DNA of 64,000 nt from Symsagittifera roscoffensis (taxonomy: Eukaryota > Xenacoelomorpha > Acoela > Convolutidae): positions 4,417,624 to 4,481,623 of the forward strand of contig NC_087071.1 of assembly GCF_963678635.1 (NCBI RefSeq). Reading direction: 5' to 3'. Of the stretch, positions 1 to 9,993 are shown in pieces; the stretch's first letter is position 1, and every line of letters starts with the position of its first letter. The position numbers and the translations under genes were made by a program. The notes under the pieces were generated by a model that did not search any database, was not told the DNA's origin, and worked only from the letters and a program-made list of their open reading frames with translations.

Positions 1-2
1 AC

Positions 3-3000
3 AAAGCAGAGATGAGGAAGGCCAAGATTATGGTAGTAGCGAATTCAGAGTTCGTGTACACTTCCAAGTCTTTGTTTTGGCCGGACGTCATAATGTTGGC
101 AGCGGTCGACCTGGACCTACTGCAATCAGTATCTTTGGCTATAGGGGTACAAAGGCAGACGGACATGAATCCAATTACGATTGTGTTTGCTGGCATCAAT
201 GACCATCTACACAGTAGAGGTTTTCTGAGCAGACTCAGAGATCCTACAACAGCAGAGAACGCTGTATGGCCAGCGATAAAAGACATCCTTGAGTCGATGG
301 GTGAAGTGGTGGATGCGACGAAGGAGGGGTCATTCAATAAAGTGGCATTGAGAGTAGTATTCGCGTTGTCTCCGGGATATGCACATCTCCCGGATGGACT
401 GAAATTCGTGTATGCAATTGTGGCCTTACTCTCGGAAGGAAAATATGATGTGATCATATCAGCTCCGAATCGCCTGATAGAAATGGAGAATCTGAGGCCA
501 CTTAAGTCTAAACTGCCTGCAGTATGGTCAGACATCTCAAACGCGATGAGAGGATTCAAGGACCACGCGCTACACATGTTAGTGTTGGACGAAGTGCTGG
601 GGTTGGAACTGTCCAATTTCAGTCGACAACTCAAACTGAAACCGGGAATAGACGACGGCCATCGAGTGATCGCGGCAATGTCCAACGACTTATGGTTCCG
701 AGCAATGGAAGTGGCAGGTGAAGACACAAGAAGGAAAAATTCACTGGAGACGAGAGCTCATCTGGAGGCGATGATTCTGAGAACCAAACCGGAAGCCAAC
801 CAGTGGCTACACCTGAACCCTAGAGTAGCGGCATTGGGTGCAGATGCTTTTGAGCATGGCCCCGTGATGATCACGAAGATGCATGCCTACTTGTTGAATG
901 AGGTGAACCTGGCGGAAAATGCCGGAGAAAAGACTGCTGAGTTTGTAAACAGAATGTGTCAAATTACTCTGGAAACCTTCTGGACCCAGGAAATGAAAGG
1001 ACAGGAGGGCTTTGAAAGGACAGACAGCATGCTAGAAGGGTTGGGAGCCGGATGGACCGCGTCCTTCTTGGCAAAAGTTTACCCGAAAGTCTCGCACTAT
1101 TTGATAAAGGAATTCCTCCAAGCAGTAGTGAGAGTATCGATAGTGGAATTAATAGCCTTGTTCGTGACATTCGGAGCGGAGAGTTTCGTGAAAGGACCGG
1201 CGATGCTGCTCACCGATGGAATTCAGAACCTGCGGCTAGACGGACTTCTGACATTGATTGCATTTACCCACGGAAACTTGGGAGGACTAATGGAACTGGC
1301 ACGTTGTCCAGAGCAGATGAAAGAGAGAGTGAGGAACTTGGATATGAAGAAATCCACGGACTCGTGGAACAAGATGAGATACCTGAGACACAATCTTATC
1401 CAGTATCTCTTACAACAAAATCGCTTTGGAACGGGAGAAGACGAGACGATTGAAAGAGAGGAAGATGTTAGACGACATGTTGGAGGCATGCCACTGTTAA
1501 CTGATCTGAGCTTGGCTATGAGAACCGATCCCTTGGCGCTGATCAGAGGAGTCACGGAGTTCGTGACAGTGATCTATGGACCAGCAGTCACGTTTGCGTT
1601 CCCTGACGTTAAAGTGGAGCCAGAGATGACAGTCATCAATTTTGACGATCACTTCCGTGACCGCATGGGAGAAGTAGAAAGAGGACACATCGAGGTGTTT
1701 CCAAAGCTTTGGAATCTGAGAACCTATGATAAAACGAATGGTGAGATAACCAGAGTGCCTCGTCTTACTGCAGCATATCACAAAATGAGGGAAGAGACGA
1801 AGGACTGGGGCGATTACAAGAAGCTGCCGGAGGCAATCCCTGAATTCCCTCTGATAAGAAGGATGTTGCTCGGAGCAGTCTCCGTGGTACAGACTCCTAG
1901 ATTGGGAGCATTCGAAGCCAATGAAAGGAGAGTAGGGAATTTCGTGGGAACGACGGATCCATACTTTGTAGGGATAAATGCCGCCGTGTTACAGTACACA
2001 CGATTTGCATACACGGATCAAGCGACGAGAAGGCGAATAAGCAACGCCGCGACTCCCAAGCCTGGAAGATTTGATGAGGAATGGAAGGAATTAGGCTTAG
2101 CTTCGATGAGGATGAGAGACAGGACCGAATTGCCTGAAGCCTCATTAATCCTGACCAGTGTGAAAAAAGAGATGAAAGTGGGAGGAATATTGCAGACAAG
2201 AACTTTCCTAGCACCCTTCGGCTGCGAAGAAATCAAAGTGGTCCATGGAGAAGAGGAAGATAAATCGGCCGGTACACTGCTCATACCGAGATTCCAGGAA
2301 GAAGCCGACAATGACGAACAAGGACCATCGAGCCCGAACAAAGATAAATCTGAAGGAAATGACGGACAGAGTGGAAGCCGTCAAACCGAAGAACCCATGC
2401 AACAAGATCAAGCTGGTGGGGAAGACGACAGGGCATCGACAGGAGGAACATCCAGCCTGGATTTCAATATCTTCAGTGATCTTGAGAACAATGCAGATAC
2501 ATTGGAAACGACTGAGCCAGCGGATGAAGGCATCTCGACACTGGAGCCTCCGTCAGCCTTTATGGAAATGAAACGGAATTTGCCGGAGAGCAGCTCTCCT
2601 GGCAATTCAAGAAATAACGACCAGAGAATCCTCATGGAATCACCTCGGAGGAGAAGAATAGAGGCTTCAGCCAGAGTACCTTTCTTGGGAACGCTGCCCG
2701 AAGAAGAATGGGAAGTTCATCACCGAGACCACGAGAGTAGGACGGGATGCAAACTGGATAGGGTGGCGTTTATGGAAGAAGTCTGGACCGTGGTTCAAAG
2801 CTATGGGACCCAGTCTATTCTGAAAACGGGTCTCAACCAACCCTTGATGAGAGAAGTACTGGACAAGCTTGATGAGTGTGAAGGGAGACTGAGTGAGTTG
2901 TTGATCGACTCAGCCACTGATGAGAGTGAAGCGAATTCTCCCATCAAGATGACACCGCAGGACGATGAAGGAGAGATGGTGTATCTGTCAAAAACCAGGA

Positions 3001-3272
3001 GAGGGACGATACGATCAAAAATGGTGATTGATAAAATCAATGCGATGAAAATGAAGTTAAGCAGCAGAGTGATGCCGAGGAGAGTTGGAAAGACGAAGGT
3101 GGATTCAGAAATATCGATGAAAGCTGGTAACTCAGCGAAAAGGAAACGAGTTGAGGAGGTCATGGATTTGGGGCAAGGTGATTATCAATTGTCTGGCACA
3201 GATAGAATATTAACTGATATAGCGATGGTTGCCACCCATTCTCATGGCGGGGATAAAGTCAACCGGTTATAA
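3..3272 (+). CDS. Giant-retroelement ORF3, central part (5'-truncated by window edge)
   Basis: The protein is of unknown function. The frame is open at the left edge and the first ATG is at 12, so this is probably the middle of a longer gene. Residues 1-760 align with codons from about 300 onward of the ORF at 20893-26126. Shared landmarks are AGINDHLH (residues 60-67), SPGYAHLPDGLKFVYA, a LVLDEVLGLE block, GMPLLTDLSLAMRTD and FVGINAAVLQYT. The block around AGxNDH resembles SGNH-hydrolase block III, but the nucleophile block is not canonical and no DxxH block was found, so any esterase activity is doubtful. Residues about 770-1086 are charged and low in complexity. No signal peptide or membrane helix is evident. 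The frame stops at 3272 while the next frame takes over, shifted by +1, with a 44-base overlap. The related element has both parts in one frame. Confidence 0.75.
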   Translation, partial: KAEMRKAKIMVVANSEFVYTSKSLFWPDVIMLAAVDLDLLQSVSLAIGVQRQTDMNPITIVFAGINDHLHSRGFLSRLRDPTTAENAVWPAIKDILESMGEVVDATKEGSFNKVALRVVFALSPGYAHLPDGLKFVYAIVALLSEGKYDVIISAPNRLIEMENLRPLKSKLPAVWSDISNAMRGFKDHALHMLVLDEVLGLELSNFSRQLKLKPGIDDGHRVIAAMSNDLWFRAMEVAGEDTRRKNSLETRAHLEAMILRTKPEANQWLHLNPRVAALGADAFEHGPVMITKMHAYLLNEVNLAENAGEKTAEFVNRMCQITLETFWTQEMKGQEGFERTDSMLEGLGAGWTASFLAKVYPKVSHYLIKEFLQAVVRVSIVELIALFVTFGAESFVKGPAMLLTDGIQNLRLDGLLTLIAFTHGNLGGLMELARCPEQMKERVRNLDMKKSTDSWNKMRYLRHNLIQYLLQQNRFGTGEDETIEREEDVRRHVGGMPLLTDLSLAMRTDPLALIRGVTEFVTVIYGPAVTFAFPDVKVEPEMTVINFDDHFRDRMGEVERGHIEVFPKLWNLRTYDKTNGEITRVPRLTAAYHKMREETKDWGDYKKLPEAIPEFPLIRRMLLGAVSVVQTPRLGAFEANERRVGNFVGTTDPYFVGINAAVLQYTRFAYTDQATRRRISNAATPKPGRFDEEWKELGLASMRMRDRTELPEASLILTSVKKEMKVGGILQTRTFLAPFGCEEIKVVHGEEEDKSAGTLLIPRFQEEADNDEQGPSSPNKDKSEGNDGQSGSRQTEEPMQQDQAGGEDDRASTGGTSSLDFNIFSDLENNADTLETTEPADEGISTLEPPSAFMEMKRNLPESSSPGNSRNNDQRILMESPRRRRIEASARVPFLGTLPEEEWEVHHRDHESRTGCKLDRVAFMEEVWTVVQSYGTQSILKTGLNQPLMREVLDKLDECEGRLSELLIDSATDESEANSPIKMTPQDDEGEMVYLSKTRRGTIRSKMVIDKINAMKMKLSSRVMPRRVGKTKVDSEISMKAGNSAKRKRVEEVMDLGQGDYQLSGTDRILTDIAMVATHSHGGDKVNRL

Positions 3273-6252
3273 ATCCAAAAGGAGTGACCGCACTCTGACT
3301 GGAGCAACCTTAGAAATGGAAATACTCAGCCAATGCGGAGAGAGCAAAATGAAAGACTTCAAGCCATCTCCAATGAATCATGGAAAGGGAAGTGTCGCAG
3401 GACAACTAACACCAGTGGAATACAACCGACTGACAGTGTCGGAGACTGTGTCGATAGATGAACCCACCGGTGGATACATGGAGATGTTGGAATACCGAAA
3501 CTCGGCTAGAGGGTATGTAATGGCCCTGGAAGACGAAAAAGCCATGGAGGGTTATCTGGAAACGATGTTGCAAGGCACCACCCTCAAGCAGAAGGCGTAC
3601 GGGACTTTGGCGTCGTCTGACATACAGGCGGAAACGATCGAGCAGTTAGTGAGCCTTCCATGGAAAGCAGTAGTGTTGAGGTATTTCGAAGAAGAAATGA
3701 GGACTACGCCAAGAATACATGCTCTCGTGGCAGTACCTTACGTAAGAACAGAGTTACAACTCAGGTTCGCCTGTAGCATGATGGGACTGACCCGCGAAGA
3801 ATATGACTCAGAAGAAAGGAAGAGATCAAAAGAGGAAAAGGTTTTCCTTATGACGAACCTGAGGGATCTGATAGTCCTGGAGGGAGCAGCAGTAGCGTGT
3901 GCGAAGCGGAGAGACGCTCTCTGTTTCATTCGATTCCTGATAGAGCAGATTTCAGTACCTGCATTAAACACTTGTGTTAAAATGTTGAGGGAAGGCGATG
4001 AGCGAACGAAAGCCTTATTCTTGCTAGCACTGCTGGATATGCAGCAAAGTAAACCGATGAGGGTGAACATGAAAGAACCTGAGGAGTTAGAACCCATGAA
4101 AAAGATAGACGAAATCAGGAGATTCTCAAACAAGGAGCTGAGACTCACTAAAGAATCTATGGGAGCATTGCCGAAATCCAGTGAATACTGTAGACCGATC
4201 AAGAAGAAATCGTATGGCTACGTATCCGGGATCATAGGGATCGCGTACAATCCTTTCCTGAGTGAAGACATACGCGATTGCTTCTTCGATTATGAGCAGG
4301 CGGTGTTGCTAAGATTCTGGACGTCCAGAATTGTAACGATTAAGAGCGTTAACAATCCACAGGCCAAATTGGGACTGGTCTTGGAAGAAGAGGTGACTGC
4401 ACCTTCAGTACCAAAATCCGACAAAAGAGTGGAGTTTGGGTTGGGATTCTCAGATGAATTACTGAGAACAAGCTTGATGACAGTGTGGGAATTGATGAGG
4501 CCATCATGGTGTCCTAGTCCCAACGCTGACTCAATATTACGGGCGACGCAAGACGTACAGAGGGAACTGAATGCAGACTGTAACCTGCGTGACCTCAACA
4601 TCATATATAATGTGATGATAACAGCCTCTAAGAGCAACGGAGAAGATAAGGTGGAGTTGCCTGGCTGGGGACCAGAAGACTGGGTCAAACCTGGTAGCTG
4701 TCTGGCAGAAGTCTGTGGACTGGAGGGTCACGTTTGTGGAGGTCTGGACTGTGTGAAGACCCTGGAGAAACAACACAAGCAATTGACGGTATTGTTTGGG
4801 AATGTAGTGATGAAAGCTAGAACAGAAACGGAACTGATAGCAGATTGCCATGGAGGAACCGATGTGAATCTAGTGACTGCACTAGGATTCTACAGCATGT
4901 TTGGTTCTTTAGAGTCACTATTGAATCTAGAACAGAAACATGAGATGGTCACAGCCATCAGTGTAGAAGTATTCCCCGGAGTTCTGCAGACTGAGCAGAA
5001 ATACATAGGAAAATGGAGGGAAGCAATCGAGACAGAAATGAACATCAGACACAGTGAGACTTATTGTAGACCATCAGGAGCACGATATTTGGTGGGTTCA
5101 ACGTTGGCTCCAATGTGCAAGAGCAGATATCCTGTACATTTCGTGGCTGTGGACGTGAAGAGTACAAGAACGATTGTGGATCAAGCCTTCTCAGTGCCGA
5201 AGTGTGTGAGATTGGCGAGAATGTCTGAAAAGTCTTACGAGTTACTATGTAAGATGTTCTCAGCAGTTCCGGAGAGAACCAAAGAAGAATTGGAGTCAAT
5301 ACTAGGAAAGAAGTTCATGGGATATGTGAGTGGGAACTTCAGTGACTTTGAGAGACAGAAACAGAGAGGATCAACTGTCACAGATTACAATGCAGTAGAT
5401 GAGAATGATGAAGTCCACCGAGTGATGATGGAAGTGGAACCATTGCTGGAAGCTTCGGGAAAACGTAATTGGAGGAGCATCATGTTGACGCATGACGAGT
5501 TTCCTTGCCACTGCTTGCTGCAGACCTGGTGGTATCCCAAGCGTAGTAATCTGATGTTGATCTGGGACTCTGGAGAGCTGCTCTCCATGGGTTTACCAGA
5601 TTCATCACAGCCCGTAACAATAGTGATAGTGGGAGTTATGATGGCGATACGATGGCTGGAAGCTCATGTGAGAGAGAAAAATAGACAGGAGGCACCGACG
5701 AGAGAACAGTTGCGGAAATTAGATTGTCTAAAAGATTTAGATCTTTTTGAGACAATGTGCAAAGTTCTGAACATTCCGATGGAAGTGAAGAAGATATGGG
5801 CAAGAAAACGATTGATGCCATGGTTCAGAGCTAACATGACTGCATGGTTGTACGAGTATGCGAAAAAGCATATGTCGAAGCATGGCAGGGTGTACACTGA
5901 ATATCAGCTGGACATTGGAGCAGGAGCTTTCAAGCGAGCTCTCGTGACTCATCGGAATGCAGTGACCACCGCTGTGAAAAGAATTTCCAGGACGAGTGAA
6001 CGTAGTGGAAAGGAGAAGGCAGAGATGCTGAAAGAAGATTTGGAGAGAAACGTGACGTTGTGTCTCCACAACAGCTTCTGCAGGAACAGAGAATCTAACG
6101 TGGATCCCCTACCTTGTTGTAAACAGAGGGTGGAAGAGCAGAAGTGTTGGAGGACGGCTTCCAGCAGCGTCAGGATAGCTAACGACGTGTTACAAGATAC
6201 GGAAACTGAGAGTGCAGAGTCAGTATCACAGGAGGAAGAAATGGAACGTTGA
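3229..6252 (+). CDS. Giant-retroelement ORF3, C-terminal part
   Basis: The protein is of unknown function. Its first third aligns with the last 180 or so codons before the gap in the second element: KRRDALCFIRFL matches RRKDATCFLRWI, and IDEIRRFSNKE followed by SSEYCRP matches LDEVRRFLNKK and SSEQYSRP. It is therefore the downstream half of the same gene as 3-3272, not an independent gene. The nominal start at 3229 is a TTG, which argues against real initiation here. A Cys/His cluster at residues C491, C496, H501, C503 and C508 could bind zinc. A short hydrophobic stretch near residue 795 is the only membrane-like segment and is weak. No fusion-protein or env signature is visible. The C-terminus is acidic. 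The stop at 6252 is followed by an A/G-rich untranslated tail. Confidence 0.75.
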   Translation: MPPILMAGIKSTGYKSKRSDRTLTGATLEMEILSQCGESKMKDFKPSPMNHGKGSVAGQLTPVEYNRLTVSETVSIDEPTGGYMEMLEYRNSARGYVMALEDEKAMEGYLETMLQGTTLKQKAYGTLASSDIQAETIEQLVSLPWKAVVLRYFEEEMRTTPRIHALVAVPYVRTELQLRFACSMMGLTREEYDSEERKRSKEEKVFLMTNLRDLIVLEGAAVACAKRRDALCFIRFLIEQISVPALNTCVKMLREGDERTKALFLLALLDMQQSKPMRVNMKEPEELEPMKKIDEIRRFSNKELRLTKESMGALPKSSEYCRPIKKKSYGYVSGIIGIAYNPFLSEDIRDCFFDYEQAVLLRFWTSRIVTIKSVNNPQAKLGLVLEEEVTAPSVPKSDKRVEFGLGFSDELLRTSLMTVWELMRPSWCPSPNADSILRATQDVQRELNADCNLRDLNIIYNVMITASKSNGEDKVELPGWGPEDWVKPGSCLAEVCGLEGHVCGGLDCVKTLEKQHKQLTVLFGNVVMKARTETELIADCHGGTDVNLVTALGFYSMFGSLESLLNLEQKHEMVTAISVEVFPGVLQTEQKYIGKWREAIETEMNIRHSETYCRPSGARYLVGSTLAPMCKSRYPVHFVAVDVKSTRTIVDQAFSVPKCVRLARMSEKSYELLCKMFSAVPERTKEELESILGKKFMGYVSGNFSDFERQKQRGSTVTDYNAVDENDEVHRVMMEVEPLLEASGKRNWRSIMLTHDEFPCHCLLQTWWYPKRSNLMLIWDSGELLSMGLPDSSQPVTIVIVGVMMAIRWLEAHVREKNRQEAPTREQLRKLDCLKDLDLFETMCKVLNIPMEVKKIWARKRLMPWFRANMTAWLYEYAKKHMSKHGRVYTEYQLDIGAGAFKRALVTHRNAVTTAVKRISRTSERSGKEKAEMLKEDLERNVTLCLHNSFCRNRESNVDPLPCCKQRVEEQKCWRTASSSVRIANDVLQDTETESAESVSQEEEMER

Positions 6253-6300
6253 CGGATGACCGAAAGACAAGATGAAAAAAGTGATGAAATTAGAAGAATT

Positions 6301-6340
6301 TAGAAGTTTTAGAACTTCTAAACGACGAAAAAAGAAGAAA
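6301..6340 (+). promoter_or_regulatory. Hairpin followed by polypurine tract
   Basis: The perfect 8-bp stem TAGAAGTT/AACTTCTA with a TTAG loop (6301-6320) is followed by the purine run GAAAAAAGAAGAAAA at 6326-6340, 50-90 bases after the ORF3 stop of element 1. A polypurine tract is expected just upstream of a 3' LTR, where it primes plus-strand synthesis. The position fits, but no LTR start was confirmed. Confidence 0.3.
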
Positions 6341-7226
6341 ACAAAGGAGTGATGAAGAAAAGTTAAAACTCAGAATTGTTTTATGTGTGTGAAAAACTCA
6401 AGTGAGAAACCAAGCAACCAAGTTGTAATTGAAAACTGAAACATTAAGTTGAGTTTTGAAATTGTTGCATTTATAGATTTGCATTTTAATTTTAGTTGAA
6501 GTGGCGTTAGAGACACTCACTTACTATTTATTTAGGAAGGCTTAAGTGAAGGAGTATATTTAAATATTCCAGCCTGCATGACTGTTTTTAATCAGCTAGG
6601 AGAACTGATCACTTTGTGGTGACATGGAAGGCTTGAGTAATCTCTCGAAGAGTGTGCCAGTCGGTCATATTTGGAAGTTTGACCTTGAGAAAAGCGAAAA
6701 ACACTTGATTTCGGAGAGAAATTTAATTTTTCAAAAGTTCGAATGGAGCCTGTCATGCACGATTTTCTCGCGATAACTGAAAGTCAAAAAAGAGAAGTCA
6801 GAACAATCGAGTGACAATCGCGGGAAAGTTGCTAGAAAAATCAGTGGGAAATTGCTATTCGCAATTTCAGTAGCGATAATAATCTAGAGTAGAGCTGTCC
6901 CATCTAAAACAGAGACGAGCGCATCCCCACGAACTGGATTGTTGTGATTGGAGTATTATTCTAAACTGGACTAGAGTGAACCTTCGGTGGAAAGGTGGAC
7001 AGCTTGAGTGTCCCAATGGTTCACGAGAAACTACAGTCTAGAGTACAAACTTGTTCTTGTTGTTAAAACTGACAAAATTAAACTCATTTTAGTTACATTA
7101 TTTAATTCTCGAGTTAATTACCGACTGAAGTACTTCCCTTTCTTGAGCGTGCTACAATGTGAGTACTAATTTAAATTTCTAGAGTGTGTTTTATAATTGT
7201 TATGTTGAGGTAAGGCGAGTTTTAGG

Positions 7227-7268
7227 TTGATCCATCTGAAATGGATCAAAGTTCCACTGTCTAATAAA
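7227..7268 (+). promoter_or_regulatory. 9-bp hairpin next to AATAAA poly(A) signal
   Basis: TTGATCCAT (7227-7235) and ATGGATCAA (7241-7249) form a perfect 9-bp stem with a 5-base loop, 13 bases before AATAAA at 7263. This arrangement would suit the R region of an LTR or a 3'-end processing site of element 1. It is a sequence-based guess only. Confidence 0.35.
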
Positions 7269-8052
7269 AAGTAACTTAACGGATTGTTCCGACCCTGTTT
7301 TTAATGGCGTTCATGTATTTTGGGTATCTAGAGACCTAAGTATGGGGACGTTTCTAATTCTAGAGTGGGGGGATATTTTAGTAGTAGCCTTTAAGCTGTA
7401 ACGGGTCGTAGTCTCGTGTCACAAGCGAACCGAATTGGCTCCGACTGATTTGAGGTACAAAAACACAAGAGATAGTGTCCCTGACTCTTGAGCCAATGGT
7501 TATAGGGCCTATTTTTCTTAAGCCTCATATGTGACTGCAGTAGAAGAATGTTACATAGTGTTTTTATGGCGCTCCTGGGTGTTTACGACATCAAGACTAC
7601 GGAGTCGAACCCACTTGAGACAGCTTCGGGCTGAATGCCCATTCTAGAGTATGCGGTTCGACAGGAACGTGCAAACCTTCCGGTTGTACCGTGATAGCTT
7701 TTTAAGAAAACTCGAGAAAACTTCCTGGTACGCTCTCCGCACGAGGCTTAGCTAACCGAGTAAAGGGGGGCAACTAGGGGGACAAAAACACGAGCAAAAA
7801 GACAAAAAGCGAAACAAAAACCAAAAAAGAATAGAAAAAGGAACAAAAACCATAAAACGAAAAAAGACAGTGACTTTGACACCAGATTAGTTGGATCAAA
7901 CCTTTATATTAATTAAATAGTATACCCATACTGTTTTACAAGTTCGATCGTTTCGATCAACCTAGTAATTTAACCCAGTAACCTTAATAAAGAGCCCGAG
8001 TGTGGGGCGTTGTCAAGGGTTTTCAGATAGCTTGGAACTTAGCTGGACAACA

Positions 8053-8237
8053 AGGAGACTCGACTGAAAGAGGTGACCGGCCGAGTGGGAAAGTGGTTCA
8101 GGAGCACTTGAGCTGAACCAATAGGAGACTCGACTGGAAGAGGTGACCGGCCGAGTGGGAAAGTGGTTCAGGAACACTTGAGCTGAACCATTAGGAGACT
8201 GGACTGGAACAGGTGACCAGTCGAGTGGGAAAGCAGC
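8053..8237 (+). repeat. 70-bp tandem repeat, about 2.7 copies
   Basis: Units begin with AGGAGACT at 8053, 8123 and 8193, an exact 70-base period. The first two units are nearly identical (GGTGACCGGCCGAGTGGG, then CACTTGAGCTGAACCA); the third is diverged and truncated. Each full unit contains one CACTTGAG. Subrepeats of this size are typical of LTR U3 or leader regions. Confidence 0.85.
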
Positions 8238-9112
8238 CAAGGAGGATTTGGCAGCTCTCGAGTTCTCAAGTTGGGCAGAAGGGGTATCGTTAAAATCCAC
8301 ATTACATTATAGGAGATAAGTGTAAAATAGGATAAGCGACATCCCCCGGTTTTGAGGAACGTTTTTACTTGAGCAGGCCTGGAGACAGGTCTACGGTTTT
8401 CTCTTGAGTGGTTTAGCACCCGGCGCTTAAGGTAATTTTAGGCTTAAGAAGGGGAGCTAAAAAGGGGGAGGTTAGAAGGGGGGCTGGTTAAGTTAGAGGT
8501 TGGCGGTTGTAAATTGTAAAAAGGGGGGAAATTAGAGTAACTAATTAGTCGACATCGTTGATTTAGTTACATTAGTCATTTACACGCGTTGGTCATAAGA
8601 AGCGGATATCCAAAATTGGAGTTAGGTTAAGGTAGGTACCCTGGTCGGATCGGTAGGGGGGAACGGACATAGACAGTTTTTGTGTTACCCCATAAGATCG
8701 CTAGCAGGGGGGAAGGAAACGCGTGGCAATTAGGTACCAGACATTTTTTTTTTTCGATAGAAGGTAGACATTTGTCACCTTTGAAATTTAGGTGGGCTCA
8801 TCTTTCCGTTTTTATTACTTTTTCTAGCTTGGATTTTTGTTGCATTTTGGTGAGGATTTGTGTTTAGTTCTTAAACGAACAGGTGATCACAAGATACCTG
8901 CGCACAGGTTTTGGTCTCAAGTTGCTTGGAACATTGAAAGAGAGGTAATTAAAAAGAAATAAGAAAAAGGGGGTCAGCATTTGGCTTTTAAGAGAGGGTT
9001 TTTGGGAAAGTTTCACTAGAGCTTGAGTGGTGGTACAAGGTACAGTGGATCAAGAAGTCCCCATAACGAAGAAGAAAGAAGTCCCACCGCTCAGACACTT
9101 GTCAACAGTCTT

Positions 9113-9640
9113 GGGACATTGCCAAAGAAGTCCTGGGACAGTGTTGGACCAGACAGTCTTGATACAGTCTTGGGACAGTGGTCTTGGAACAGTGGTCTTG
9201 GGACAGGGTCTTGGGACAGGGTCTGGGGACAGGGTCTTGGGACAGGGTCTTGGGACAGGGTCTTGGGACAGGGTCTTGGAACAGTGGTCTTGGGACAGGG
9301 TCTTGGGACAGTGGTCTTGGGACAGTGGTCTTGGGACAGGGTCTGGGGACAGGGTCTTGGGACAGGGTCTTGGGACAGGGTCTTGGGACAGGGTCTTGGG
9401 ACAGGGTCTTGGGACAGTGGTCTTGGGACAGGGTCTTGGGACAGTGGTCTTGGGACAGTGGTCTTGGGACAAGGGTCTTGGGACAGGGTCTTGGGACACT
9501 GACCTTGGGATAGTAGTCTTGGGACAAGGGTCTTGGGACAGGGTCTTGGGACACTGACCTTGGGATAGTAGTCTTGGGGCAGTAGTCTTGGGACACTAGT
9601 CTTGGGACACTGGTCTAGGGACACTGGTCTTGGGACACTG
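9113..9640 (+). repeat. 13/14-bp G-rich minisatellite
   Basis: About forty head-to-tail units of GTCTTGGGACAGG, or of a 14-base form ending AGTG, run from about 9113 to 9640 and degrade towards the right end into CACTG and TAGTA variants. The unit length leaves several frames open on both strands, producing spurious Gly/Trp/Leu-rich and Pro/Ser-rich reading frames. Neighbouring units place four GGG runs within about 22 bases, fitting a G-quadruplex pattern on the + strand. Confidence 0.9.
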
Positions 9641-9993
9641 ACGAAGTACTGGGACAATATCGAACAGTCTTGGGACAGTAGAAAGAAGCCTGGGACGGCA
9701 CAAGGAAGAGTAGGGACGGTAACTGGAAGTCTTAGGACAGTATAAAAATTGAAGTAAAATTACAACAAGTTGTTTTAAGACAGAATTAAGACAGAACAAG
9801 ACTAATTGGAACCCGGTACGGTTGGGACCACGAATAAAGAAAGTTACTCGAAGATTTTAGAGAACTGGAACAAGGTTTTTATCACGTTGTATATTTTCTT
9901 TTAAGAATTTGTTTCCACAAAATTTTTTTTATTCTTAGAATAGAATTGTGTATATAATAATATTGTAAATAAGGGAAATTGTAAATAGGAATA

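Larger units (their letters stand above)
1..6252 (+). mobile_element. 3' part of a giant LTR retroelement (element 1)
   Basis: Only the last gene of this element lies in the window, as two overlapping frames (3-3272 and 3229-6252). It is assigned to a Ty3-like element because both halves align by eye, motif for motif and in the same order, with the ORF that follows gag-pol in the element at 9994-26126. No gag or pol of this copy is visible; they would lie to the left of position 1. The two copies are clearly diverged (roughly half of residues match in the best blocks), so this is a related family rather than a recent duplicate. A 3' LTR should lie in 6253-9993 but its borders cannot be fixed without a second copy. 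Confidence 0.7.
6253..9993. other. Non-coding inter-element region (probable LTR and leader DNA)
   Basis: No convincing coding sequence is present over 3.7 kb between the ORF3 stop of element 1 and the gag start of element 2. It holds a hairpin and purine tract just after the stop, a second hairpin beside an AATAAA, a candidate splice donor (GTGAGT at 7159), G-rich purine runs near 7760, 8450 and 8960, a 70-bp tandem repeat and a long minisatellite. CTTGAG is frequent here as it is in element 2, suggesting that at least 6.6-9.1 kb belongs to the same element. LTR ends, primer-binding site and target duplication could not be placed by eye. Confidence 0.6.

Noticed and set aside
524-3163. Short frames on both strands under the large ORFs of element 1
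   Set aside because: They are shadows of the long + strand frames, without independent motifs.
3229-6252. Retroviral-type envelope glycoprotein
   Set aside because: There is no signal peptide, cleavage site, fusion peptide or clear transmembrane anchor; one weak hydrophobic stretch only.
9023-9657. Several overlapping reading frames of 110-190 codons on both strands
   Set aside because: They are translations of the 13/14-bp minisatellite; its unit has no stop codon in several frames, and the products are simple repeats.
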